Assembly: GCF_004135385.1 (NCBI RefSeq)
Contig: NZ_CP035493.1
Coordinates: forward strand, 930,001 to 994,000
Direction of reading: 5' to 3'
Source: Xylanimonas protaetiae
GTDB lineage: Bacteria; Actinomycetota; Actinomycetes; Actinomycetales; Cellulomonadaceae
Length of the DNA: 64,000 nucleotides
The notes below the pieces were generated by a model. It worked only from the letters and a program-made list of their open reading frames with translations. It did no database searches and was not told the origin of the DNA. This document shows, piece after piece, positions 26,016-36,113 of the stretch. Both the position numbers and the translations under genes were made by a program. Within the stretch, counting starts at the first letter, position 1. Each line of letters starts with the position of its first letter.

Positions 26016-26142
26016 CGACAGCGGCGGCCTCGCTGACGAGGCTGCACTGCGCGACAGGCGAAGCGCCATCGCGCGACACCTGGCGGACGGCCCGGACCAA
26101 TGGCTCCTGCCATCCCGCAGGGACCGGCCTAGCCTGGCAGGT

Positions 26143-27024
26143 ATGGCCGCGCCGGAGCGAGTTGTCGACATCCACGTGGTCGCCGACTCGACCGGCGACA
26201 CGGGGGCGCGCGTGGCGCGCGCGGTCGGCGCGCAGTACCCGGACCTCGAGGTCAACGTGGTGCGGCACCCGCGCATCCACGACGTCGACGGCGTCGACCG
26301 GGCCCTGGAGACGCTCCGCGAGGACCACGCCGACGCCGTCGTCTTCGTGACGCTCGTCGACGTCGGCCTCAACGCCCGCGTCGCCGCCACGTGCGCCGAG
26401 CTGGGCGTGCCGTGCGCCGACCTCATGGCGCCCGCGCTCGACGCCGTCATCGCCCGTACGGGGCTGCACCCCGCGCGCGTCGTCCAGCCCGTCGGGCTCG
26501 CGGCCGACTACTTCGAGCGCATCCACGCCATGGAGTTCGCCGTCGCGAACGACGACGGGAACCTCACCGACTCGCTGAGCGAGGCCGACGTGGTGCTGGT
26601 GGGCGCGAGCCGCACGGGCAAGACGCCGCTGTCGATGTACCTGGGCTACCTCGGGTACCGCACGGCCAACGTGCCTCTCGTGACCGGTGTGGCCCCGCCG
26701 GACGAGCTCTTCCAGGCTGCACCCTGGAAGATCGTGGGCCTCACGATCGACCCCGAGCGACTGCTCGCCATCCGCCGTCGGCGGGTCTCCCTCATGGGAG
26801 CCCAGGCGCAGGACGGCGGACGGCTCGGGGGCTATGCGGACCTGGCCCGCATCTTCGACGAGCTCGACGACGTCGCCCGCATCCAGCGGCGCCTCGGGTG
26901 CCCCGTCCTCGACACCACCAGCCTCGCGCTGGAGGAGGCCGCAGGCCGGGTCATCGAGCTCGTCTCCGCACGCCGTCGGGCGCACCTCGCCGCGCCCACC
27001 CCCATGGAAGGACCGGTCGGATGA
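26143..27024 (+). CDS. ppsR: PPDK regulatory protein (bifunctional kinase/phosphorylase, DUF299)
   Basis: 293 residues. The family P-loop is GASRTGKTPLSMYLG; the N-terminus VDIHVVADSTGDTGARVA is also typical. It uses ADP to phosphorylate, and phosphate to dephosphorylate, a threonine next to the catalytic histidine of pyruvate phosphate dikinase, switching it off and on. TAGCCT ends 7 nt before the ATG. Its stop overlaps the ppdK start (ATGA), which ties regulator and target together. Confidence 0.94.
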   Translation: MAAPERVVDIHVVADSTGDTGARVARAVGAQYPDLEVNVVRHPRIHDVDGVDRALETLREDHADAVVFVTLVDVGLNARVAATCAELGVPCADLMAPALDAVIARTGLHPARVVQPVGLAADYFERIHAMEFAVANDDGNLTDSLSEADVVLVGASRTGKTPLSMYLGYLGYRTANVPLVTGVAPPDELFQAAPWKIVGLTIDPERLLAIRRRRVSLMGAQAQDGGRLGGYADLARIFDELDDVARIQRRLGCPVLDTTSLALEEAAGRVIELVSARRRAHLAAPTPMEGPVG

Positions 27025-28189
27025 CGACTGACGTGACGTACGTGTACGACTTCTCGGAGGGCAACGCCGAGATGAGGCCGCTGCTGGGCGGCAAGGGGGC
27101 CGGCCTCGCCGAGATGACCCGCATCGGCGTCCCGGTGCCGGACGGGTTCACCGTCACCACGCAGGCGTGCGTCGAGGCCATGAAGGCCGGCGGCACGTGG
27201 CCCGCCGACCTGTGGGCCCAGGTCGAGGCGCGGCTCGACGCCCTGGAGGCCCGCACGGGCCGCCGGCTCGGGGCGGCCGAGCGGCCGCTGCTCGTCTCGG
27301 TCCGGTCCGGCTCGGTGTTCTCGATGCCCGGCATGATGGACACCATCCTCAACCTGGGGATCAGCGACGAGGCCGCCGCCGCGCTCGCCGCCGAGACCGG
27401 CAACGCGCGCTTCGCGTGGGACTCCTACCGCCGGTTCGTCCAGATGTACGGCGAGGTGGTCGAGGGCGTGCCCGCGCACGCGTTCGAGGACGAGCTCACC
27501 GCCCTCAAGGGCCGCCGCGGCGTCGCCAACGACACCGACCTGGGCGTCGAGGACCTCCAGGAGCTCGTCGCGACCTTCCGCCGCGTCGCGCGCACGCACG
27601 GCGCCGACCTGCCGACCGACCCGCGCGAGCAGCTCCGCCGCTCCGTGAACGCCGTCTTCGCGTCGTGGGACAACCCGCGCGCCCGCGTCTACCGCGGCCT
27701 CAACGACATCTCTGACGACCTCGGCACCGCGGTCAACATCCAGCAGATGGTGTTCGGTAACCGCGGCGATCACTCCGCCACGGGCGTCGCGTTCACGCGC
27801 AACCCGTCCACGGGCGCCAAGGAGCTCTACGGCGAGTTCCTGGTCAATGCGCAGGGCGAGGACGTCGTCGCCGGCATCCGCACGCCGCGCCCCCTCGCGG
27901 AGCTCGAGGCCGTGCTGCCCGAGGCGTACTCCGAGTTCCTCGCCACGATGACCCTCCTCGAGGACCACTACGGCGACATGCAGGACATCGAGTTCACCAT
28001 CGAGGAGGGCAAGCTCTACCTGCTCCAGACCCGCAACGGGAAGCGCACGGCCGCCGCCGCGCTCAAGGTCGCCCGCGACCTCGTCGAGGCGGGCGTCATC
28101 GACCGCACGACGGCGCTGCGGCGCATCGAGCCCGCACAGCTCGACCAGCTCCTGCACCCGGGCCTCTCCGCCGCCCACGGCGAGACCCC

Positions 28190-28193
<4 letters not shown>
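27021..28193 (+). CDS. ppdK: Pyruvate phosphate dikinase, N-terminal (nucleotide-binding) part
   Basis: 390 residues covering the ATP-grasp half of PPDK (LLGGKGAGLAEMTRIGVPVP, SVRSGSVFSMPGMMDTILNL, DIEFTIEEGKLYLLQTRNGK). A normal PPDK is one polypeptide of about 880 residues. Here it stops after LDQLLHPG, just where the swivelling phosphohistidine domain should begin, and the remaining domains follow in a frame that starts with an overlapping GTG. The 2657 bp from 27021 to 29677 lack exactly one base of a continuous 885-residue frame, and a run of four C's lies at the junction. Confidence 0.88.
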
Positions 28194-29677
<1,484 letters not shown>

Positions 29678-29694
29678 CCCCTCCGCCGGAGGCG

Positions 29695-29772
29695 GCCCGA
29701 CTGATCGTCGGTTCGGGGTCTGATCGTCAGTTCGAACCGACGATCAGACCCCGAACCGACGATCAGTCGGGC
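29695..29772. terminator. 34-bp inverted repeat between convergent genes
   Basis: Arms 29695-29728 and 29739-29772 are perfectly complementary around the 10-nt loop AGTTCGAACC. Within each arm the motif CTGATCGTC-GTTCG appears twice. It lies 17 bp past the ppdK stop and serves leftward transcription too, so a bidirectional terminator is likely. Confidence 0.85.
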
Positions 29773-29847
29773 GGGCTCAGTCGGGCGGGCTCAGTCGGGC
29801 GGGCTCAGTCGGGCGGGCTCAGTCGGGCGGGCTCAGTCGGGCGGGGT
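29764..29847. repeat. 14-bp tandem repeat, six copies
   Basis: Unit CAGTCGGGCGGGCT repeats at 29764, 29778, 29792, 29806, 29820 and 29834, the last with a one-base change. It begins inside the right arm of the inverted repeat and ends at the stop codon of the leftward gene. Confidence 0.95.
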
Positions 29848-31922
29848 CAGCCGCGCAGCGGGAGCGTCAGCGTTGCCTCGCCCGCGGGCGTCACCGTCAG
29901 CGGGACGCCCCAGTCCTGCTGGGCCAGGTGGCAGGCCGGGAAGTCGCCCTCGGCGTCGCAGCTTGCGGCCTTCGCCGTGACGTGGAGGACGCCCTCCATA
30001 ATCGCCGGGTTGACGACGACGTCGCGGAACAGGTCCGTGCCGTCGCCCGACCCGGAGAGCAGCAGCTCGGGCGGCGTCGCACTGACCTGCAGCGACGTCG
30101 ACGGCCCCCAGCGGTCGTCGAGCTTCTGGCCCGGCGCCGGCAGGAACGGGACCTCCAGCCGCAGCGTCCCAGGCGCGACGGCGGTGGCCGGCCGCTGCGT
30201 GCGGCGCGCCCCGTGGTCGAGGACCTCGCCCGCGAGGCTCGCGGGCAGCGGCACGCGCGTGAGACGGTGCGCGGCCGACTCGACGACGACGAGGGTCACC
30301 CGGCCGTCGTCGGAGACCTCCACGAGCACGTCGCTCGGCTCCGCGAGACCCGTCGCGACCGTGGTGACCCGGCCCGCCTCGACCTGCGCGGCGTCGTCCC
30401 ACCAGGTCTCGACGCGGCGCAGCGCACCGTTGTACGTGTCGGCGACGACGACGGAGCCGTCGGGCAGCGCGACGACGCCGAGCGGGTGCTGGAGGCGCGC
30501 CTCGGCGAGGTCGCCGTCCCGGTGACCGAAGTCGAACAGCCCGGCACCCACCGAGGTGCGCACCGATGCGACCGCGGGCCCTCCCACCGGGCGACTGACG
30601 ACGACGGACCGGAGCGCCGACGTCTCGGAGTCGGCCACCCAGAAGGTCTCCTGGTCCGCAGAGACACCCGCAGCGACGCGCGCGCCCGCCGCCCCGCGCG
30701 TCGCCGCGACCGTCGTGGTCCCCGTCCTGCGCGACGCCGCGGGGCCCTGGCCGTCGCCCCCGGCGTCCGTCGGGCGCGTCGCCGGCGCGAGCCCCGACGG
30801 CTGTGCGAACCAGGCCGTCTCTCCTGTCCCGTCCTCGAGCCCCTCGTTCATGGTCCCGGCGAAGAGCCGCACCGTGCCCGGCGCACCCGGCCGCGGGGCC
30901 GTCGGGTCGAACAGCCACAGCGTGTGCGTCCCCGCCATCGCGACGACGAACCCGCCCGCGACGTCCGACCAGGCGACGTCCCACGGCGACGAGAGCCGCA
31001 CCGCCGTCGACGGCAGCTCGGTGCCGTCGTAGGGGCGCGGCCGCCCGCCGAGCACGACGTTCTCCTGACCGCCCACCATGAACTGCTCGCCCGTCCCGGC
31101 GAGCGTGGTCACCAGCCCGTCCGCGAGCCGCACGCCGCGTAGCGCGTGGTTGACGGTGTCGGCGACGACGACGTCGTAGCCGAGACGTTCCCGCAGGCCG
31201 GACGGGACGAGGCACAGGCCGTTGGGCTCGGAGAACCGAGCCTCCCCCGGCCCCCCGTCCACGAGCCCGCGCTCCTCGGAGCCGATGCGGCGCACGAGCG
31301 TCTCGCCGTCGGGCCCGAGCTCCGCCAGCGAGTGATGGCCGGCGTCGGCGACCAGCAGGGTGCCGCCCGGCAGCGCGACCGCCTTCGCCGGGAACCGCAG
31401 CGTGCCCGACGTCGGCGCGGGCGGGACGTACGGGCCGACGCCGCGGTGCAGCGTCCCCTTGGCCTCGTGCTCCGCCACGAGCGAGGCGACCAGCGCCTCC
31501 AGCGCGGAGGCGTGCCCCTCCCCCGCCATCTGCGCGACGACGTACCCCTCGGGATCGATCACGACGAGCGTCGGCCAGGCCCGCGCCGTGTACGCGCCCC
31601 AGGTGACCAGCTCGGGGTCGTCGAGCACCGGGTGCTCCACGGAGTACCGCTCGACGGCGGCCGCGAGCGCCACCGGGTCGGCCTCGTGCTCGAACTTGGG
31701 CGAGTGCACGCCGACGATCACGAGGACGTCGCGATACCTGGCCTCGAGCTCCCGCAGCTCGTCGAGCACGTGCAGGCAGTTGACGCAGCAGAAGGTCCAG
31801 AAGTCCAGGATCACCAGACGACCTCGCAGGTCTGCGAGGTCCAGCGACCGACCGCCGGTGTTCAGCCACCCCCGCCCGACCAGCTCGGACGCTCGGACAC
31901 GCGGGGTACGGATCTCGCTCAC
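29847..31922 (-). CDS. Thioredoxin-like / NHL-repeat protein
   Basis: 691 residues. Residues 1-160 are a thioredoxin fold of the TlpA/NHLRC2 type with CVNC (Cys46-Cys49) in FWTFCCVNCLHVLDELR and the cis-proline region AWPTLVVID. The rest is a beta-propeller of NHL repeats (SEPNGLCLVPSG, LQHPLGVVALPDGSVVVADT) plus a C-terminal beta domain. The family combines a redox domain with a propeller; its partner is unknown. The GTG at 31922 is chosen because GAGAAT ends 6 nt before it. Another GTG at 31967 overlaps the upstream stop. Confidence 0.88.
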   Translation of the reverse strand: MSEIRTPRVRASELVGRGWLNTGGRSLDLADLRGRLVILDFWTFCCVNCLHVLDELRELEARYRDVLVIVGVHSPKFEHEADPVALAAAVERYSVEHPVLDDPELVTWGAYTARAWPTLVVIDPEGYVVAQMAGEGHASALEALVASLVAEHEAKGTLHRGVGPYVPPAPTSGTLRFPAKAVALPGGTLLVADAGHHSLAELGPDGETLVRRIGSEERGLVDGGPGEARFSEPNGLCLVPSGLRERLGYDVVVADTVNHALRGVRLADGLVTTLAGTGEQFMVGGQENVVLGGRPRPYDGTELPSTAVRLSSPWDVAWSDVAGGFVVAMAGTHTLWLFDPTAPRPGAPGTVRLFAGTMNEGLEDGTGETAWFAQPSGLAPATRPTDAGGDGQGPAASRRTGTTTVAATRGAAGARVAAGVSADQETFWVADSETSALRSVVVSRPVGGPAVASVRTSVGAGLFDFGHRDGDLAEARLQHPLGVVALPDGSVVVADTYNGALRRVETWWDDAAQVEAGRVTTVATGLAEPSDVLVEVSDDGRVTLVVVESAAHRLTRVPLPASLAGEVLDHGARRTQRPATAVAPGTLRLEVPFLPAPGQKLDDRWGPSTSLQVSATPPELLLSGSGDGTDLFRDVVVNPAIMEGVLHVTAKAASCDAEGDFPACHLAQQDWGVPLTVTPAGEATLTLPLRG

Positions 31923-31963
31923 CGCCCCATTCTCGACCAGGTGCCAGGGCTCCTGTGCCGCGC

Positions 31964-34156
31964 TCACCGGGGGTGGTCGGCCAGGGCCCTCTCCACGGCT
32001 CCGACGACCTCCGGGGCGAGGGTGCGGGCGAACGACGCCGTGAGGTGCCCGTGGTCGAAGTGCGTGACGAGGCCGCCGACGACGGCGTGGCACCGTTGGG
32101 CGTCGCAGAGCAGGTCGTTCACGTCGAGCACCGAGACCAGGCCGGAGGCGTCCGCGAGCGCCGCCGCGGCGAGCGGGTCGGGTTCGACGGCGGTGTCCCG
32201 CGGGGCAGCACACGCCTGTGCGTCGGAGCCGTGCAGGGCGAGGCAGTCGGGAACGTTGCCGCTCATCGCGGGGGTGTCGCGCAGCACGAGCACGGGCAGG
32301 CCCGCGCTCGTGAACCGGTCCAGGGTCGCACGGTAGGCGTCCTGGGCGGCCCGGTCCTGGTCCTGGCGTGCGACGCCGGCGAGGGGCTGGTCGGTGCGGT
32401 CGGACATGACGACGAGGTCGTAGCCGCCGTCGACGACCGAGGAGACCGCCCACCTGTTGACGGCCTGGCAGCCGGCCGACTCCTGCGCCCCGGGGAAGGC
32501 GAGCGGCGCGTCGACGGTGTAGCAGACCGACTGCAGGTAGGTGGTGAGCTGCCAGTCGTGCGTCACCAGGGCGTCCTGGAGGGCGGGCAGCCAGTGGCCG
32601 GCGTGGGAGTTGCCGACCAGCGCGATCCGGGCGGCGGCGGCCCCCGGCTCCGTGCCGGCGTCCACGCGCCCGCCCGCACCGGTCCCCGCCCCGTAGCGGC
32701 AGGTGTTCCGCGACGTGAAGGGCGTGTTGTTCCAGCACCCGTCCGCGTAGACGGCGGGCTTGTCGTCCGCGGCGAGGTCGGGCGTCATCAGCATCCCGGG
32801 GTCGGCGCACCCGGGCGTGAGCGCCACGCCCGCCCCGACGCAGGGGTCGGCCGCGGCGATCGCCGCCTGCGCCTCGGCGAACGCGGCCCGCTGGTCGGCG
32901 TGCGCTCCGAGCGTGAGCCCGACGCCGGCTCCGGCGCCGACGAGCGCGCACGCGGCCAGCAGCGTGAACGTCGCCCGGCGGCTGCCCACGAGCCGCCGGT
33001 GCCACCGCAGCCGCTCCTCGACGAAGTGCCGCGACAGGGCCGCGAGCACCAGGGTGGCGACGACGACCCCGACGACGTCGGCGCCCGTGAGCGGCCGGCG
33101 GAGTGCGAACGGCACGACGACGACGAGCGGCCAGTGCCACAGGTAGATCGCGTACGAGTGGTCGCCGAGCCACTGCACGGGACGCGTCGCCAGGACCCGC
33201 CCGGGGCCGAGCCGGGCGTCGTCGGCGTCCGCGGCGACGACCAGCAGCGTGCCGAGCGTGGGGAGCAGCGCGGCGGCGCCGGGGAACGCGGTGGCGTCGT
33301 CGAAGGTCACGGCTGCCGCGGCGACCATCGCGAGACCGAGCCAGGCCGTGACCGCCCGCGCGGCGGGCGACACCCGCAGGCGCACGGTCGCGGCGGCGGG
33401 GACCGCGGCGAGCAGGCCGCCCAGGGCGAGCTCCCATACCCGCGTGGTGGAGACGAAGTACGCGGGCGCCGGGTCGACGTGCGTCGACCACACCGACCAG
33501 GCCAGCGAGACGGCGACCGTCGCCGCCACCACGCCGAGGACGACGGGTGAGGCCGCGCGGCGCTGCTCGGCGGCGCTCGGCGACGCCGAGCCGAGGCGCC
33601 GCCCCCGCTTCGCCCACGCCACGGCCAGCACGGTCGCGACCCCCAGGAGCGCGGGCCACAGCGCGTAGAACTGCTCCTCGATCGACAGCGACCAGAAATG
33701 CTGCACGGCCGAGGGAAGCTGCCCCGCCGCGAGGTAGTCGGTCTCCGACGTCGCGAACCGCCAGTTGGAGACGTAGGCCGCGGCGGAGGCGACGTCCCAC
33801 CCGAGCGAGGCGCGGACGCCCGCCGGCAGCCAGACCGCGGCGGCGGCCGTCGTCGCCAGGAGCACGACCGACGCGGCCGGGATGAGGCGGCGCACGCGGC
33901 GTGCCCAGAACTCCAGCAGGTCGCTCACCCCGAGCACGGGCTTGCGCAGCAGGTGGCTGGTGATGAGGAAGCCGGAGAGGACGAAGAAGACGTCGACCCC
34001 CACGTACCCGCCGGTCAGCCGTCCGGGCCACAGGTGGAACACGACCACGAGCACGACCGCGACGGCGCGGAGCCCCTGGATGTCGGTGCGCACGGCCGTG
34101 CGGCGCCCGGGCGCAGGCCGGACGATCACGGGCGCGAGGGCGGGGCCGGACGTCAC
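31964..34156 (-). CDS. OafA/YrhL-type membrane acyltransferase with SGNH domain
   Basis: 730 residues. Acyltransferase-3 domain with about ten helices: RTDIQGLRAVAVVLVVVFHL, FFVLSGFLI, FWARRVRRLIPA, FWSLSIEEQFYALWP and SYAIYLWHWPL are all diagnostic. A periplasmic SGNH hydrolase-like domain follows (IALVGNSHAGHWLPAL; terminal GGLVTHFDHGHLT). Such proteins O-acetylate cell-surface glycans. The GTG at 34156 is chosen because CAGAAT ends 6 nt before it. The next gene's possible GTG overlaps its stop. Confidence 0.93.
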   Translation of the reverse strand: MTSGPALAPVIVRPAPGRRTAVRTDIQGLRAVAVVLVVVFHLWPGRLTGGYVGVDVFFVLSGFLITSHLLRKPVLGVSDLLEFWARRVRRLIPAASVVLLATTAAAAVWLPAGVRASLGWDVASAAAYVSNWRFATSETDYLAAGQLPSAVQHFWSLSIEEQFYALWPALLGVATVLAVAWAKRGRRLGSASPSAAEQRRAASPVVLGVVAATVAVSLAWSVWSTHVDPAPAYFVSTTRVWELALGGLLAAVPAAATVRLRVSPAARAVTAWLGLAMVAAAAVTFDDATAFPGAAALLPTLGTLLVVAADADDARLGPGRVLATRPVQWLGDHSYAIYLWHWPLVVVVPFALRRPLTGADVVGVVVATLVLAALSRHFVEERLRWHRRLVGSRRATFTLLAACALVGAGAGVGLTLGAHADQRAAFAEAQAAIAAADPCVGAGVALTPGCADPGMLMTPDLAADDKPAVYADGCWNNTPFTSRNTCRYGAGTGAGGRVDAGTEPGAAAARIALVGNSHAGHWLPALQDALVTHDWQLTTYLQSVCYTVDAPLAFPGAQESAGCQAVNRWAVSSVVDGGYDLVVMSDRTDQPLAGVARQDQDRAAQDAYRATLDRFTSAGLPVLVLRDTPAMSGNVPDCLALHGSDAQACAAPRDTAVEPDPLAAAALADASGLVSVLDVNDLLCDAQRCHAVVGGLVTHFDHGHLTASFARTLAPEVVGAVERALADHPR

Positions 34157-34244
34157 CGCGCCATTCTGGCCCACGTCGACGGGGCGACGCCGCGACGGTG
34201 TCCCTGAGGGCGGCCCGCACGGCGGACCGCAGGCCGCCCGGCCG

Positions 34245-34466
34245 TCACAGGGCCCGCACCGCACCGACGACGCGCACCACCACGGGCACGCCGTCGACCA
34301 GCGGGGGCACGTCCTTGCGGGCGCTCACCGTCTCCACGTTCACCTGCAGCACCCAGTCGGCGGGGCCGCCACGCTGGGCGAGCCCCACGCCGGTGATGCC
34401 CTCGACCCGGGCCAGGGTGTCCCGCAGCGCGGGCTTCGCGGCACGGGCCGCGTCGATCGTCGCCAT
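34245..34466 (-). CDS. Small protein of the protease-propeptide-like domain type
   Basis: 73 residues with a strong Shine-Dalgarno (GGGAGG). The pattern GITGVGLAQRGG, VLQVNV and VDGVPVVVRVVG is like the short domain found N-terminal to trypsin-fold or chaperone-like proteins in actinobacteria, here alone. A role as a stand-alone partner of the trypsin-fold protein at 36114-37163 is only a guess. Confidence 0.6.
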   Translation of the reverse strand: MATIDAARAAKPALRDTLARVEGITGVGLAQRGGPADWVLQVNVETVSARKDVPPLVDGVPVVVRVVGAVRAL

Positions 34467-34534
34467 GGTCACCTCCCGTGGTTCCTCCCCATTGTCCCCC
34501 GCCCCGGCGGTCCCTGCAGGCTCGGGCTCCCGCC

Positions 34535-34936
34535 TCACCTGCGGACGGGCGCCAGGACCTGGACCAGGTGCGCGAAGGGACGGAAGTCGTCGAGGTTCGC
34601 CGTCATGACGGCCGCACCGTGGCGGTGCGCCTGGGCAGCGATCAGCGCGTCCTTGCCACGGACGCGCGCCCCGGTGGTCCGCCCGTCCGAGGTCCGGGCG
34701 CCTGCCGCGACGATCCCGTAGGAACGCGTGGACTCCACGTCGAACGGCAGCCAGTCGAAGCGCGCGTCGAGCTCGTTGAGGGTCTGGACGCGGTCGGCGA
34801 TCGCCGCCGGCGTGCGTGCCAGGCGAACCCCGAACTCGAGCTCGGCGCGCGACAGGACGCTCGCCCCGTACGCCGCTCCGTCGTCGAACCGGTACAGGTC
34901 GAGGTCGATCAGCACGGTGGTGTCGAGCAGGATCAT
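34535..34936 (-). CDS. vapC: VapC-type PIN-domain toxin
   Basis: 133 residues. PIN-domain acidic residues are visible in MILLDTTVLID, LSRAELEFGV, GKDALIAAQA and MTANLDDF. VapC toxins are Mg2+-dependent RNases, usually cutting initiator tRNA or rRNA. The ATG overlaps the antitoxin stop (ATGA), which supports the MILL start over a slightly longer one. Confidence 0.93.
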   Translation of the reverse strand: MILLDTTVLIDLDLYRFDDGAAYGASVLSRAELEFGVRLARTPAAIADRVQTLNELDARFDWLPFDVESTRSYGIVAAGARTSDGRTTGARVRGKDALIAAQAHRHGAAVMTANLDDFRPFAHLVQVLAPVRR

Positions 34937-35220
34937 GGACGCTCCCACGGGTCGACGACGTCGCCGTCCTCGTCACGGGCCGCGTCGATCAGCGCCCTCA
35001 GGTCCTCGGCGTCGGCGCGGCTGGCACGACTCCGTGGCCTGACCTCCATCAGCACCGATCCCTGGACCCAGGGCGCCGGACCGCCGGGCGCATCCGGGAC
35101 CAGGCGCACACCGGTCGGGTGCCCATGGGCGGTGATCTCCACCTCGTCTCCCGTCTCGAGGACGCGCTTGATCACCGCAGCCGGGTTCTGCTTGAGCTCG
35201 CGGGTGCTTGCCGTGTGCAT
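34933..35220 (-). CDS. vapB: VapB-type antitoxin (Phd/YefM-like)
   Basis: 95 residues. The N-terminal STRELKQNPAAVIKRV and VEITAHGHPTGVRLVP match Phd/YefM-type DNA-binding antitoxins, and the C-terminal half should bind VapC. TACGCT ends 6 nt before the ATG, so translation is probably leaderless. The promoter carries an 11-bp dyad suited to autoregulation. Confidence 0.92.
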   Translation of the reverse strand: MHTASTRELKQNPAAVIKRVLETGDEVEITAHGHPTGVRLVPDAPGGPAPWVQGSVLMEVRPRSRASRADAEDLRALIDAARDEDGDVVDPWERP

Positions 35221-35262
35221 GCGGCCAGCGTAGCCACGGTGTAGACCTACGTCTACACCGTG
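35221..35262 (-). promoter_or_regulatory. vapBC promoter and operator
   Basis: Perfect dyad CACGGTGTAGA (35235-35245) / TCTACACCGTG (35252-35262) with a 6-bp spacer; GTAGAC and GTCTAC flank the centre. Read leftward, TAGACG and TACGCT are 17 bp apart and look like -35 and -10 elements, with the -10 ending 6 nt before the vapB ATG. The dyad overlaps the spacer between them, an ideal place for autorepression. The right arm ends 2 bp from the aldo/keto reductase stop. Confidence 0.75.
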
Positions 35263-35263
35263 C

Positions 35264-36097
35264 TCAGCGCCCCGTGCGGTTCTCCGTGTCCGGGTGCGAG
35301 CCGGTGCGCTCGTCGCGGTGGAGGGCGTCGATCGCGACCATGTCGTCGTCGTCGAGGGCGAAGCCGAAGATGTCGGCGTTCTGGGCGATGCGCGACGGCG
35401 TCGCCGACTTGGGGAAGACGACGTCGCCACGCTGCACGTGCCAGCGCAGCACCACCTGGGCGGGCGTGACCCCGTGCCGGGACGCGACGACGGCGACGAC
35501 CGGGTCCGCGAGCACCGTCCCGCGGCCGAGCGGCGACCACGCCTCGGTGACGATGCCGTGCGCGGCGTCGAACGCGCGCACCTCGTCCTGGCGCAGGTAC
35601 GGGTGCACCTCCACCTGGTTGACGGCCGGGACGACCGTCCCCGTCTCGAGCACGCGCGCCAGGTGCGAGGGCTGGAAGTTGGAGACGCCGATCGCGCGCG
35701 CCCGGCCCGAGGCGTAGATCTCCTCGAGCGCGCCCCACGCCTGCGTGTACAGGCCGACCGCGGGCAGCGGCCAGTGGATGAGGAACAGGTCCACGAAGTC
35801 CAGCCCGAGCTCCGTCAGCGAGCGGTCGAACGCGGCGAGGGCGTCGTCGTGCGCGTGGAACGCGTTGTTGAGCTTCGTGGTGACGAACACCTCGTCGCGC
35901 GGCAGGCCCGAGGCCGCGACGGCGAGCCCTACCTCGCGCTCGTTGCGGTACATCTGCGCCGTGTCGACGTGCCGGTAGCCGGCGTCGAACGCGCGCAGCA
36001 CCAGGTCGCGCGTCTCGGCGGGCGGCAGCTTGTACGTGCCGTAGCCGAGCTGCGGGATCTGGACGCCGTTGTTGAGGGTCACGCGGGGGATCGTCAC
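35264..36097 (-). CDS. Aldo/keto reductase
   Basis: 277 residues with the catalytic tetrad Asp45 and Tyr50 (DTAQMYRNE), Lys75 (TTKL) and His108 (LIHWP), and an NADPH-binding end (FPKSATPSRIAQN). It reduces aldehydes or ketones; members close to this type include 2,5-didehydrogluconate reductases, but the substrate is unknown. The start is GTG, with CAGGAT ending 6 nt upstream. Confidence 0.93.
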   Translation of the reverse strand: MTIPRVTLNNGVQIPQLGYGTYKLPPAETRDLVLRAFDAGYRHVDTAQMYRNEREVGLAVAASGLPRDEVFVTTKLNNAFHAHDDALAAFDRSLTELGLDFVDLFLIHWPLPAVGLYTQAWGALEEIYASGRARAIGVSNFQPSHLARVLETGTVVPAVNQVEVHPYLRQDEVRAFDAAHGIVTEAWSPLGRGTVLADPVVAVVASRHGVTPAQVVLRWHVQRGDVVFPKSATPSRIAQNADIFGFALDDDDMVAIDALHRDERTGSHPDTENRTGR

Positions 36098-36113
36098 GCC
36101 CCCATCCTGACGC

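Noticed and set aside
29695-29772. Insertion-sequence ends, because of the large inverted repeats
   Set aside because: The palindromes have short loops with no room for a transposase, differ in sequence from each other and sit mostly at gene ends.
34157-34264. Longer N-terminus for the acyltransferase
   Set aside because: The extension is Cys/Pro/Arg low complexity, and the GTG at 34156 has a well-placed -10 element.
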